Source: Arthrobacter cryoconiti (GTDB lineage: Bacteria; Actinomycetota; Actinomycetes; Actinomycetales; Micrococcaceae). From it: a stretch of DNA of 64,000 nucleotides. Where the stretch lies: NCBI RefSeq assembly GCF_020905375.1, contig NZ_JAJJBU010000003.1, forward strand, positions 434,001 through 498,000, read 5' to 3'. Position numbers and translations under genes: made by a program. Below the pieces are notes generated by a model that saw only the letters and a list, made by a program, of their open reading frames with translations, had not been told where the DNA came from and did not search any database. The stretch's first letter is position 1; each line of letters starts with the position of its first letter. This document shows, one piece after another, positions 35,144 to 43,749 of this stretch.

Positions 35144-36316
35144 TTAGATCCACTTGCGGTTCTTAAAGATGCCAAACAGCACGGCGCTGACACCAAACAT
35201 TGCCAGAATGGCCAGCGCGTAGCCATACTCCCAGTGCAACTCCGGCATAATGTCAAAGTTCATGCCATAGATGGTTCCGACCAAGGTGGGTGCGAACAGA
35301 ATGGCCGCCCAAGCGGAGATCTTCTTGACCTCTTCGTTCTGAGCGTTGCTGGCTTGCGCCAAGTGCTTCATCTCCTCGTTTTGGCGCTGCGCCACGAGGG
35401 TTGAATTGACAGTCAGGATGTCCCGAAGCATAAAGCGGAAAGAATCGATCCGCTCATTGGCCGCAGCAACGTGATCGTCCACATCGCGCAGGTACTGGCG
35501 CAGTTCCTCATCGATCCCATATTTATCGAATCCAGCCGCGAGTGAGGCGAGGATCCCTGTCATGGGCCTGGTGGAACGCTGGAACTCAATGACCTCGCGG
35601 GAGAGCTCGTAGATGCGGCGGGAAACTTGCGGATCTCCACTGAAAACTTCGGTCTCAATCTCATCAATGTCATTGGCCAAACCAGTCACCACCGGTGCGA
35701 AGCCGTCGACCACGGTGTCCAGAATCGCATAAAGTACGGCTTCAGGACCCAGGCGCAAGAGGGTCGCGTCCTGTTCCATCCGACGTCGCACAGCTGCCAG
35801 ATTAGGTGAGTTCCCATGGCGGACGGTGATGATGAAGTTGGCGCCCACGAACACGTGCAGCTCGCCAAACTCCACCTCTTCTTGGGTCTCCAGATAGCGA
35901 GCCGCACGCAGCACCACGAAGAGGGTTTTACCGTAGCGTTCCAGCTTCGAGCGTTGATGGGCCAGAACCGCGTCTTCAATGGCAAGTTCATGCAGGTCAA
36001 ACTCTTCGGCCAGCTCCTGGAGTTCACTTTCCTGCGGGGTCACCAGACCAATCCAGGCCATAGAGCCGGGCAAGGAGTTGAGCTCGCGGAAGGTATCCGG
36101 CAGGGTGCGGGGTGAGGAAATTCGGCGACCGTCATGGTAGATGCCGGCGTCGATCATGCTCGTTGCCGTGTCATGGACCATGCCCGTGCCAGGGTTGAGT
36201 ACCCCGTCTGGCCCGGCTCCGATCGCGTCCGCGGAACCAGTGGCGGGGCGACAGATAAAGGGGGAGGTGGCGTTCTTCAAAGATTGCAGACGCGTAGCAG
36301 CGCGGCGTGTGTTCAT
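35144..36316 (-). CDS. corA: CorA family magnesium/cobalt transporter
   Basis: A 390-residue CorA/MIT protein: cytoplasmic alpha/beta domain (WIGLVTPQESELQELAEEF, HELAIEDAV), long stalk helix (about residues 230-330) and two C-terminal helices with the ion-selectivity motif GMNFD in TIYGMNFDIMPEL, ending in KNRKWI. Takes up Mg2+ and possibly Co2+ or Ni2+. The first ~65 residues are an unusual extension rich in Ala and Gly; a start at the internal Met in GTGMVHDTATSM is possible. It is followed by convergent DUF421. Confidence 0.9.
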   Translation of the reverse strand: MNTRRAATRLQSLKNATSPFICRPATGSADAIGAGPDGVLNPGTGMVHDTATSMIDAGIYHDGRRISSPRTLPDTFRELNSLPGSMAWIGLVTPQESELQELAEEFDLHELAIEDAVLAHQRSKLERYGKTLFVVLRAARYLETQEEVEFGELHVFVGANFIITVRHGNSPNLAAVRRRMEQDATLLRLGPEAVLYAILDTVVDGFAPVVTGLANDIDEIETEVFSGDPQVSRRIYELSREVIEFQRSTRPMTGILASLAAGFDKYGIDEELRQYLRDVDDHVAAANERIDSFRFMLRDILTVNSTLVAQRQNEEMKHLAQASNAQNEEVKKISAWAAILFAPTLVGTIYGMNFDIMPELHWEYGYALAILAMFGVSAVLFGIFKNRKWI

Positions 36317-36685
36317 GGGTGTATCCAGTCAAGCGCAGGGAAGGATGGGCCATTATCAGGGCCGGCCCACCGTCATCGCCTGCTATGAGGCGGCTATGCG
36401 CCTAAGAATGCGCGACGGAAGGCCTGGCTAGTAGGACTCGGAGGTTCCGAACTCATGCGCCCGCCTCCCTTCAATGGCTATTGGCTTCTCTTGCTACCGG
36501 AATTGAGCATTTGATGCTGACCGGGGATCACTTTAAGCATAGCCCGGAAAGTCTGTACAGCTAGTTTTGGCAGTTTTGGCAGTTTTGGCACAGGGCGGAG
36601 GTCTGCTGCGATGCGTTCTAGCGTACGACGGCGAGCAAGGCCTCCCGGCGGTTCTAACCGAGGGTTGGGGGAAAGTGACCCGGTT
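36317..36685. other. Intergenic region with two clusters of short tandem repeats
   Basis: 369 bp upstream of corA and downstream of the TetR gene. It holds a 9-bp triplicate at 36563-36589 and most of a 24-bp duplication at 36649-36704. No gene or clear terminator is seen in the rest. Confidence 0.6.
36563..36589 (+). repeat. 9-bp tandem repeat, three perfect copies
   Basis: The unit agttttggc occurs three times without gaps in the corA-TetR intergenic region. Confidence 0.9.
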
Positions 36686-36704
36686 CTAACCGAGGGTTGG
36701 GGGA
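36649..36704 (+). repeat. 24-bp direct repeat with 32-bp period at the TetR gene end
   Basis: Two identical 24-bp copies (36649-36672 and 36681-36704) start cggttctaaccgaggg and are separated by 8 bp. The second copy contains the stop and last codons (PTPPTLG) of the minus-strand TetR gene; the first lies just beyond, so the current protein end may have been created by the duplication. Confidence 0.85.
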
Positions 36705-37282
36705 GTGGGACCGGCGTCGAGCTTTCCGGAAAGGGTGAAGAGCAGCGCGGCGGCAACATCACTTACGGGGGTCTGCGGGCTAAAGAGTAGCCACTCCAGC
36801 CCGCCCATGAGTGTGGCACCAAAGATGCCGCCAGCCATGAGCAGACGCATCGCCTCGCTGGTGCCGGCGGGCACAAGTGGAACCAGCGCTTCCTCGATTT
36901 CGGTCAAGGCCTCACGGCGCAAGGCAAAAATGGATTCTTGCCAGGCTCGGTCGGTGCGGAAAATCTCTGCGGCCATGAGTTTGGACAAGGCCCGATTTGC
37001 CTCTAGCAGGGACAGCATGGCTGTGACCATCGCTTCAACCCCGGCAAACCCGGACGCGGAGAGCCGGGCGTCGTGCAGCGTCTGGGCAAGCTTGCTCACT
37101 CCGGTGGTCAGCAACTCGCCAAACAGTTTGTCCTTGGAAGAAAAGTTGTAGTAAACGCTGCCTTTGGCCACACCAGCGCGCTCAGCCACCTGTTCCATGG
37201 TGGTGCCGGAGATCCCATGCAGTGCGCCCAGCTCCAGAGCGGCGGCCAAGATGGCCTCTTTGGTAGCCGAAACGCGCTGCAT
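36686..37282 (-). CDS. TetR/AcrR family transcriptional regulator
   Basis: A 198-residue regulator. The N-terminal HTH is clear: KEAILAAALELGALHGISGTT, then EQVAERAGVAKGSVYYNFSSKDKLFGELL (recognition helix about residues 33-45). The C-terminal ligand domain is TetR_C-like. It lies 51 bp downstream of the YhgE gene in the same direction, so it is the third gene of the ATPase-YhgE-TetR set and probably represses it through the palindrome at 40365. Confidence 0.9.
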   Translation of the reverse strand: MQRVSATKEAILAAALELGALHGISGTTMEQVAERAGVAKGSVYYNFSSKDKLFGELLTTGVSKLAQTLHDARLSASGFAGVEAMVTAMLSLLEANRALSKLMAAEIFRTDRAWQESIFALRREALTEIEEALVPLVPAGTSEAMRLLMAGGIFGATLMGGLEWLLFSPQTPVSDVAAALLFTLSGKLDAGPTPPTLG

Positions 37283-37333
37283 GGGATGTCCTTTACTTGG
37301 ATGACGACGGGGTGGAAAAGACTCTTGACTGGC

Positions 37334-39553
37334 TTACATTTCCAATTCAGGATGCAGGCGCTTGATGGAAAAAACGCGCTGGCGACCGGCACTGAATGAA
37401 CTGATGGCCACAGAAGCTACAGTCATCACGGCTAAGAATGCCACGGAAATCCACAAACGAGAGTCTATTCCACCAGTCATCAATGCTCGAAGCCCGTTGA
37501 CCACGTAGGTGGCGGGCATGAACGGGTGAAGTGCTTGAAAAAAGGCTGGGGTGGTCTCCACGGGATACGTACCACCTGAGGAACTTAGCTGGAGCATCAA
37601 TAGCACCAGACTGGCAACTCGGCCAGCCGCTGTGCCAAAGACAATGATCAGCATCTGCTGCAGTGCTAGGAAGGCCACCGTCGTTAGATAGATGAACCCC
37701 GCCATAGCGACTGGATACACAGGGTTCATGTCCAGTCCCCACAGCAGTACCGCCACCATGATCAAGACCTGTCCCAAACCAATGGCCAGGGCTGGCAACA
37801 GCCCGGTTAGGACGCTGCGGATCCCTGATACGCCTGCGGCCAAGGCCCGGGTGGGCAAGGCGCGCAAGAGGAGCCAGGAAATTAGTGCCCCGACAAACGT
37901 GGCGAGGGCAATGAAGAACGGGGCGAATCCTTCACCAAAGCTGTTCGACTGGTTGCTCCAGGTGGATTTGACGCCCACGGGGTTTGCCAGAACATGTGAC
38001 TTTTTCTCCAGCAATGTCGCGGGGTCATTGGGTACTGTTTGACCACCTTCCGTGAGTTTGTCAGTGAGCAGATGGCTGCCGGTGGAGAGTTTGTTGGCTC
38101 CATCAGCGAGCGTTGCTCCACCATCAGCCAACTTCGTGGCTCCTGTGGCCAGACTGCCGGAGCCTGAGCTGAGAGTTCCGGCTCCCGCGGCCAGCGAGGA
38201 CGCGCCATCGCGGGCGGAGTCGGCACCCGTGGACAATTTCGCTGCACCCGCTGCTACTTGTGTGGCGCCGGATGCGACGTCGGCTGATCCTGTGGCGGCT
38301 CGCCCCGCAGCTGTGGAGAGGGCCATAGCGCCTGAGTTGACGGTATCTGCCCCTGTGGACAGTGCCGAGGCTCCGGTAGCTGCCTCTGTAACCCCGCTAG
38401 TGAGTGTGCCGACCCCGCTGGCGACAGCGGTGGCTCCGGTGGAGAGTTTCGCGGCACCGTTGGCCAGAGGTGTTACGGCCTGGGACTGTAATTGCTGGAG
38501 GCTGGCTACGAGTGCGCTGGCTGGGGTGCCCGCCGGCAGAGCCTGGGCTGTGGCAATCAGCTTTTCTAGTTCTGCGGACGTCGTTGCTGCGCTCGCAGCG
38601 AGTGTGGAGGCGTTTGTGGATACATCGTTCGCACCGGACGAGAGTTTTTGAGCTTGCGGAATGGCTCCCGTGAGCTTGGTGGAGAGTTCAGCGGAGCCGT
38701 CTGCCAGCTGTGCGGTGCCGTGGGTCAAAGTGGTGGCTCCGCCGCGCAACTCGTTGAGTCCGGCGGCCAGGGAGTTCGTGCCAACGGAAAGCTGTTGCGC
38801 TCCACCGTTAAGCGTCGCGGCACCAACGGAGAGGTCTTTGACACCGTTGGAGAGTGTCCCTGCCCCATTAGCTAATGCCAAGGCGCCGTCCTTGAGCGTC
38901 ACTGAGCCATTAGCTAGATCGTTCATGCCAACGACCAACTGCCCCGCACCATTTTTAGCCGAGTCAATTCCTCCGGTGATCTGAGCCGAGCCAAGAGCAG
39001 CACTGCGGAGGCCATCGCCGGCGTCGTGCAACCCCACCAATAATGTGCTTGAGGTTTGCTGTCCCAATTGGGTGGCTACTGCGTCACGAACTTGAGCCAT
39101 CGCCTGCTTGCCCAACACCGTGGACAGGAAGTTGTTTGAGTCGTTGTACCGGACATCTAGGAGAGTCTGGGCTGGCGAATCGGTGCCTACAGAAACGGCT
39201 TGGGCGGAGAAATCGGCGGGGATAGTCAGCGCAAAATAGTACTTTCCCTCATCCACCCCGTGAGCGGCAGTTGCGGCATCGGTTTGCTCCCATTTCACGT
39301 CCATGCCGGCCATGAGTTTGCTGGCCAGATCGGTCCCGGCATGCACAGCAGTGCCAGCATTCGTAGCACCCGTGTCTTGGTTAACTAACGCCACGGGAAG
39401 CTGGTCTAGGTGTTTGTCGGGTGCTTGGAAAGCCCAGAGATAGAGCGCTCCGTAGATCAGTGGGATGAACAGCATCACGGCTACGGCTATCTTGGGTAGC
39501 TTTCCGCGCTTGAACCGGCTCAGTTCGGTACCGGTGGATAAAAAGGCAAACAT
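37334..39553 (-). CDS. YhgE/Pip family membrane protein
   Basis: A 739-residue protein of the YhgE/Pip/ABC-2 class. One N-terminal helix (AVAVMLFIPLIYGALYLWAF, about residues 23-42) is followed by a long extracytoplasmic region with many LSTGA, LATGA and LANGA repeats at about 7-residue spacing (residues 200-540), a probable rod. Five or so helices form the C-terminal permease part (residues 545-720). Relatives are the Lactococcus phage infection protein Pip and subunits of type VII secretion loci (EsaA). The adjacent ATPase gene ends one base before its start. Transport role and substrate are unknown. Confidence 0.87.
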   Translation of the reverse strand: MFAFLSTGTELSRFKRGKLPKIAVAVMLFIPLIYGALYLWAFQAPDKHLDQLPVALVNQDTGATNAGTAVHAGTDLASKLMAGMDVKWEQTDAATAAHGVDEGKYYFALTIPADFSAQAVSVGTDSPAQTLLDVRYNDSNNFLSTVLGKQAMAQVRDAVATQLGQQTSSTLLVGLHDAGDGLRSAALGSAQITGGIDSAKNGAGQLVVGMNDLANGSVTLKDGALALANGAGTLSNGVKDLSVGAATLNGGAQQLSVGTNSLAAGLNELRGGATTLTHGTAQLADGSAELSTKLTGAIPQAQKLSSGANDVSTNASTLAASAATTSAELEKLIATAQALPAGTPASALVASLQQLQSQAVTPLANGAAKLSTGATAVASGVGTLTSGVTEAATGASALSTGADTVNSGAMALSTAAGRAATGSADVASGATQVAAGAAKLSTGADSARDGASSLAAGAGTLSSGSGSLATGATKLADGGATLADGANKLSTGSHLLTDKLTEGGQTVPNDPATLLEKKSHVLANPVGVKSTWSNQSNSFGEGFAPFFIALATFVGALISWLLLRALPTRALAAGVSGIRSVLTGLLPALAIGLGQVLIMVAVLLWGLDMNPVYPVAMAGFIYLTTVAFLALQQMLIIVFGTAAGRVASLVLLMLQLSSSGGTYPVETTPAFFQALHPFMPATYVVNGLRALMTGGIDSRLWISVAFLAVMTVASVAISSFSAGRQRVFSIKRLHPELEM

Positions 39554-40291
39554 TTAGCGACTCTCTTTGATCGGTTGTGCTGCAATAGGGGCCTGGCCGG
39601 TGGCTTCCGCATCCTGCGGAGTCCGGGCAGCCGTCAATTCCACCACTGACGGGTTGATGTCCAGTGCTTCCCACAGCTGCGTATCAAGTGAGGAAGCAGA
39701 CACTACGACGGCGGTGCCCCTGGCTGCAATGTTCGCTAGCCTGCGCCACAGAGTGCTGTGTGACTCTTTTGAGGTGAGCTGCTCCAAGTCGTCAACCAAC
39801 AGGACGTCGGGGCGGTTCATCATGGCCAAGGTGATGCGCAGGAGAAATTTCGCCCGCTCATTGAGGTTCCAAATGACTGTGTCGGCATGGGGTATGGCTT
39901 CGTCTGCAAATACGTCTGCACAGCGCAGCGCTACGTCAACATCATTGAGCTTGTGGACGATTCCCCACCAAGGGCTCAGCCAAGCCTCGCGCTCACGGAG
40001 GGCAGCGCCCACGGTCACGGAATCCTCCAGTTCGTCAATGCCAGCAAAGCCGCACACTGCGGTAATTTTTTGCACGGCGCGTAGTTTGCGCGGGAGCTCA
40101 TATCCGTTGACGGTCAGCTGTCCTGTGTCAGCTTTCATCCGCCCGCCCAGTGTCAAGAGCAGGCTGGTCCGCCCGCTGCCTGGGTCACCGCGGAGCACTG
40201 TTAGCCCGTCGCCGATCTCGAACGTCAACGGGCCGTAGACGGGTCCCCGGCTGGCGGAGCATCCAAGCCCGTCTGCGTATATCTGCACCAT
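39554..40291 (-). CDS. ABC-type ATPase-like protein with degenerate catalytic motifs
   Basis: A 245-residue ABC ATPase fold. The Walker A region reads GDPGSGRTSL (residues 35-44), with Arg41 where the catalytic Lys is expected. The signature position has LNERAKFLLRITLAM instead of LSGGQ. Walker B is DVLLVDDLEQL, with Asp in place of the usual catalytic Glu. No H-loop His is seen (VVVSASSLD). It lies directly upstream of the YhgE gene on the same strand, so it probably couples with it, but ATP hydrolysis may be weak or absent. The ribosome-binding site is a gaaaggaaa stretch. Confidence 0.82.
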   Translation of the reverse strand: MVQIYADGLGCSASRGPVYGPLTFEIGDGLTVLRGDPGSGRTSLLLTLGGRMKADTGQLTVNGYELPRKLRAVQKITAVCGFAGIDELEDSVTVGAALREREAWLSPWWGIVHKLNDVDVALRCADVFADEAIPHADTVIWNLNERAKFLLRITLAMMNRPDVLLVDDLEQLTSKESHSTLWRRLANIAARGTAVVVSASSLDTQLWEALDINPSVVELTAARTPQDAEATGQAPIAAQPIKESR

Positions 40292-40364
40292 GTTTCCTTT
40301 CAGGAGATCGGGGCGGGAAGTCTTTTTCGACTTAGTTCGCTATCCGGTCATTTCAATTCTTTGT

Positions 40365-40378
40365 ACTGACCAGTCAGT
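40365..40378 (-). promoter_or_regulatory. TetR-type palindromic operator of the ATPase-YhgE-TetR operon
   Basis: ACTGAC-CA-GTCAGT is a perfect 6-2-6 palindrome 74 bp upstream of the ATPase start. On the minus strand it is followed directly by TACAAA, a possible -10. Two-fold TGAC/GTCA sites are common for TetR regulators of YhgE-type operons. Confidence 0.7.
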
Positions 40379-40559
40379 CTAGCAACATTGAGCGATTCGT
40401 AACGGATTGTTTTCCGTTTCGCGCTCCGTGACTTTCTTCACAGCGTTGGACGGCCCGGATCGGCTCGCAGGGTTTTTGAAAAAGATCAGGTGCGCGGCAT
40501 CTGTCATCACTAAGAACCCTGGGTGAGCTTAATTTGGATGGATTTGAGAGAATTGATGG

Positions 40560-41741
40560 GTGACCGTTACAGACATCCCCACCAGCGCTACCAAACTTGA
40601 CTTGCCTCCCTTGAAGCTAGGCAACATCACAGTTACGACCCCAGTGGTGCTTGCCCCCATGGCAGGTATCACCAATACGGCCTTCCGCAGGCTGTGCCGC
40701 GAGCACGGCGGAGGTGTATTTGTTTCGGAAATGGTCACTTCTAGGGCTCTCGTGGAGCGCACACCCGAGTCCATGCGGCTGATCAGCCATGACGAGGACG
40801 AGGAAATTCGCTCCGTCCAGCTCTACGGTGTTGATCCGGAGACCGTGGGCCGGGCTGTGCGCATGCTGGTTGAGGAAGACCACGCGGACCACATCGATCT
40901 GAACTTCGGCTGTCCTGTGGCGAAGGTGACGCGTCGAGGTGGCGGCGCGGCGCTTCCATGGAAGACCGATCTGTTTGCCTCGATTGTGCAGACAGCCGTG
41001 AAAGAGGCATCCAAGGGCGGCCTTCCGCTGACCATCAAGATGCGTAAAGGGATTGACGATGACCACCTGACGTACCTTGAAGCCGGACGGATCGCGCGCG
41101 ATGCCGGGGTAGCTGCCGTGGCACTGCACGGGCGCACTGCTGGCCAGTTCTACTCCGGACACGCCGACTGGGACGCCATCGCAAGGCTCCGCGAAGTGTT
41201 GCCGGACATCCCAGTCTTGGGAAACGGTGACATCTGGAGTGCTGAGGACGCCATCGCCATGGTCCGCCAAACCGGTGTTGACGGCGTTGTGGTCGGGCGG
41301 GGCTGCCAGGGCCGTCCGTGGCTCTTCGGCGATCTCAAAGCGGCCTTTGAGGGCAGCGAGGAACGCCACCGCCCTGGATTGGCAGAAGTATCCGCCGCCG
41401 TCTATCGGCACGCTGAGCTGCTCGTTGACACGTTCGACGACGAAAACAAGGCCCTGCGTGACATTCGCAAGCACATGGCCTGGTATTTCAAGGGCTACGT
41501 AGTGGGGGGAGAACTGCGCGCCCAGTTGGCCGCCGTGCCCACACTCGAGGTACTGCGTGGTCTCCTGGACCAGCTGGACATGGAATCCCCCTACCCAGGA
41601 GCCGACGCCGAAGGGCCCCGAGGCCGCGCCGGCACGCCCAAGCGCACGGCGTTGCCCGAAGGATGGTTGAAGTCCCGCAATCTCAGCGGCGAGCAGCAGG
41701 CAGATATTGGTGCCGCGGAATTGGACGTTTCCGGGGGATAG
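40560..41741 (+). CDS. dusB: tRNA-dihydrouridine synthase
   Basis: A 393-residue FMN enzyme that reduces uridine in tRNA D-loops. It has VLAPMAGITNTAFRRLCREHGGG at the N-terminus, the catalytic Cys in DLNFGCPVAKVTRRGGGAAL (about residue 122), LTIKMRKGIDDDH, VALHGRTAGQFYSG, LGNGDIWSAEDA and VVVGRGCQGRPWLF. GTG 40560 is used; ATG 40556 is out of frame. It precedes dgt and dnaG, an order I associate with actinobacteria. The repeat array begins about 10 bp after its stop. Confidence 0.95.
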   Translation: MTVTDIPTSATKLDLPPLKLGNITVTTPVVLAPMAGITNTAFRRLCREHGGGVFVSEMVTSRALVERTPESMRLISHDEDEEIRSVQLYGVDPETVGRAVRMLVEEDHADHIDLNFGCPVAKVTRRGGGAALPWKTDLFASIVQTAVKEASKGGLPLTIKMRKGIDDDHLTYLEAGRIARDAGVAAVALHGRTAGQFYSGHADWDAIARLREVLPDIPVLGNGDIWSAEDAIAMVRQTGVDGVVVGRGCQGRPWLFGDLKAAFEGSEERHRPGLAEVSAAVYRHAELLVDTFDDENKALRDIRKHMAWYFKGYVVGGELRAQLAAVPTLEVLRGLLDQLDMESPYPGADAEGPRGRAGTPKRTALPEGWLKSRNLSGEQQADIGAAELDVSGG

Positions 41742-41748
41742 TCCCCAA

Positions 41749-42303
41749 ACGCTCCCACAACTCGCACGCTCGTTGCGGGGCCCTCGCGTTTGTGGGCCCA
41801 GTACGCTGCCGACTGTGCACGCTCGTTGCGGGGCCCTCGCGTTTGTGGGCCGAGTAAGCTCCCGACTGTGCGAGCTCGTTGCGGGGCCCTCGCGTTTGTG
41901 GGCCCAGTACGCTCCCACAACTCGCACGCTCGTTGCGGGGCCCTCGCGTTTGTGGGCCCAGTACGCTGCCGACTGTGCACGCTCGTTGCGGGGCCCTCGC
42001 GTTTGTGGGCCGAGTAAGCTCCCGACTGTGCGAGCTCGTTGCGGGGCCCTCGCGTTTGTGGGCCCAGTACGCTCCCACAACTCGCACGCTCGTTGCGGGG
42101 CCCTCGCGTTTGTGGGCCCAGTACGCTGCCGACTGTGCACGCTCGTTGCGGGGCCCTCGCGTTTGTGGGCCGAGTAAGCTCCCGACTGTGCGAGCTCGTT
42201 GCGGGGCCCTCGCGTTTGTGGGCCCAGTACGCTCCCACAACTCGCACGCTCGTTGCGGGGCCCTCGCGTTTGTGGGCCCAGTACGCTCCCGACTGTGCGA
42301 GCT
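41749..42303 (+). repeat. 53/54-bp tandem repeat array with 160-bp higher-order period
   Basis: Ten copies of a 28-bp core starting cgttgcggggccctcgcgtt and ending tgtgggcc begin at 41771, 41824, 41877, 41931, 41984, 42037, 42091, 42144, 42197 and 42251. Cores are followed by one of three tails in strict order: A (25 bp), B (25 bp), C (26 bp), so A-B-C forms a 160-bp unit. The three 160-bp copies (41771-41930, 41931-42090, 42091-42250) look identical. The array starts with a bare C tail and ends with a hybrid A/B tail. Most cores contain gggccc twice, 10 bp apart, giving a small hairpin. It fills the dusB-dgt spacer. Confidence 0.95.
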
Positions 42304-42363
42304 CCGGCAACCAGCTAACTCAGGAGCCAGCTGTGGACAACGTCCATGACTGTCGCCAGCTTG

Positions 42364-42379
42364 GCCCTAAACTTAGGGC
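42364..42379. promoter_or_regulatory. Dyad abutting the dgt start codon
   Basis: gccctaa-ac-ttagggc is a perfect 7-2-7 palindrome one base before ATG 42381. The only purine run near the start (aggg) lies inside the right arm, so folding could hide the ribosome-binding site; alternatively it is an operator. Confidence 0.55.
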
Positions 42380-42380
42380 T

Positions 42381-43655
42381 ATGTCTACCAGCGCGCAGCC
42401 AGAGTATTCCGCCAGCGACGTGGAACGGTGGGTCCAGGAGGCCCACAAGAGCAGTTTCCGCACCGTTTTTGAGCGTGATCGGGCACGCGTCTTGCACTCT
42501 TCTGCGTTGCGCCGCCTCGGAGCCAAGACCCAAGTGGTGGCTCCGGACACCGACGATTTTGTCCGAACCCGCCTCACCCACAGCTTGGAAGTGGCCCAAA
42601 TAGGCCGCGAGCTGGGCCGTGTCTTGGGCTGCGACCCGGACGTGGTGGATACGGCATGCCTCTCTCACGACCTTGGACATCCCCCGTTCGGCCACAATGG
42701 CGAGTCAATTCTCAACGCCCTCTCCCATGACATTGGCGGTTTTGAAGGCAATGCCCAGACGCTGCGCCTGCTGACACGCTTGGAGCCAAAAGTCATGACG
42801 CCGGACGGCGGTTCGGCCGGTTTGAACTTGACCCGTGCCTCATTGGATGCAGCTTCCAAGTACCCGTGGTTAGCTGCCGACGCTCCTTTGCTGGATGGAC
42901 GCCGGACCAGCAAATTTGGTGCCTATGCCGACGATCTGCCCGTTTTTGAATGGTTACGCAGGGACGCCCCCACAGCGAAAACGTGCATCGAGGCTCAGGT
43001 CATGGATTTAGCTGATGACATTTCCTACTCCGTCCACGACGTGGAAGATGCGATCGTTGCAGGGCACGTTCAGCTCAAATGGCTGGCTAATGCCGACCAG
43101 CGCAGCAGAGTTTTGGGCTACACCCAACAGTGGTATCTGCCAGGTTCACAGACAGCAGAGATCGAGGCTGCACTGGCCCGGCTAGAATCCACAGACGTCT
43201 GGGTTCGGCATGCAGACGGCAGCCGAGCCTCAATGGCGGCTCTGAAGGATATGACGAGTCAGCTGATTGGACGGTTCTGCCAGAGCGCAGTCGCTGCTAC
43301 CCAAGCCCTCTACGGCACAGGAAGGCTCACCCGGTACGCCGCTGACGTCGTCGTGCCTCGAGAAACTAGTGTCGAAATCGCCGTCATGAAGGGCCTAGCC
43401 ACCACGTTCGTCATGACCACGGACCACCGCCAACCCATCTATCAGCGCCAGCAGGACGTGCTCAGCGAACTTGTTGCCGTCCTTAATGCCACAGGGGACG
43501 CGCATTTGGAGACCATGTTTGCCGCAGATTGGCAAAATGCGCAGGACGACGACGCCCGACTCCGAGTCGTGATCGATCAAATTGCCTCGTTGACTGACGT
43601 TTCGGCGCTGGCATTGCATGAACGCCTTGTCGGCATGGAGCGCACACTGCTTTAG
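42381..43655 (+). CDS. dgt: Deoxyguanosinetriphosphate triphosphohydrolase-like protein
   Basis: A 424-residue HD-domain dNTPase that removes triphosphate from dGTP and related dNTPs. The HD motif residues are in RTRLTHSLEVAQIGRELG (about residue 65) and CLSHDLGHPPFGHNGE (about residue 100), with MDLADDISYSVHDVEDA (about residue 210) supplying a further ligand. ATG 42381 (MSTSAQPEYS) is chosen; the frame is open upstream only because the repeat array contains no stops. It lies 94 bp before dnaG, so control of dNTP pools and priming may be linked. Confidence 0.93.
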   Translation: MSTSAQPEYSASDVERWVQEAHKSSFRTVFERDRARVLHSSALRRLGAKTQVVAPDTDDFVRTRLTHSLEVAQIGRELGRVLGCDPDVVDTACLSHDLGHPPFGHNGESILNALSHDIGGFEGNAQTLRLLTRLEPKVMTPDGGSAGLNLTRASLDAASKYPWLAADAPLLDGRRTSKFGAYADDLPVFEWLRRDAPTAKTCIEAQVMDLADDISYSVHDVEDAIVAGHVQLKWLANADQRSRVLGYTQQWYLPGSQTAEIEAALARLESTDVWVRHADGSRASMAALKDMTSQLIGRFCQSAVAATQALYGTGRLTRYAADVVVPRETSVEIAVMKGLATTFVMTTDHRQPIYQRQQDVLSELVAVLNATGDAHLETMFAADWQNAQDDDARLRVVIDQIASLTDVSALALHERLVGMERTLL

Positions 43656-43749
43656 GCTCCGCTTGCTACTTTTTTGAGCTTCGCGGTGTTCTCCCCAAGC
43701 GAAGAAGTACCGTGGCGTTGTGTACGGCGAATTCACGTAAACTGACCCT

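Noticed and set aside
41749-42303. CRISPR array
   Set aside because: Repeats are spaced regularly, but the segments between cores are not unique: they cycle through the same three tails. No cas genes are near.
41591-42349. Long open frames (156-239 codons) across the repeat array on both strands, with GPTNARAPQRA or RGPRVCGPS periodic peptides
   Set aside because: They exist only because the repeat has no stop codons; several frames are open at once, none has a ribosome-binding site, and some run into dusB or dgt.
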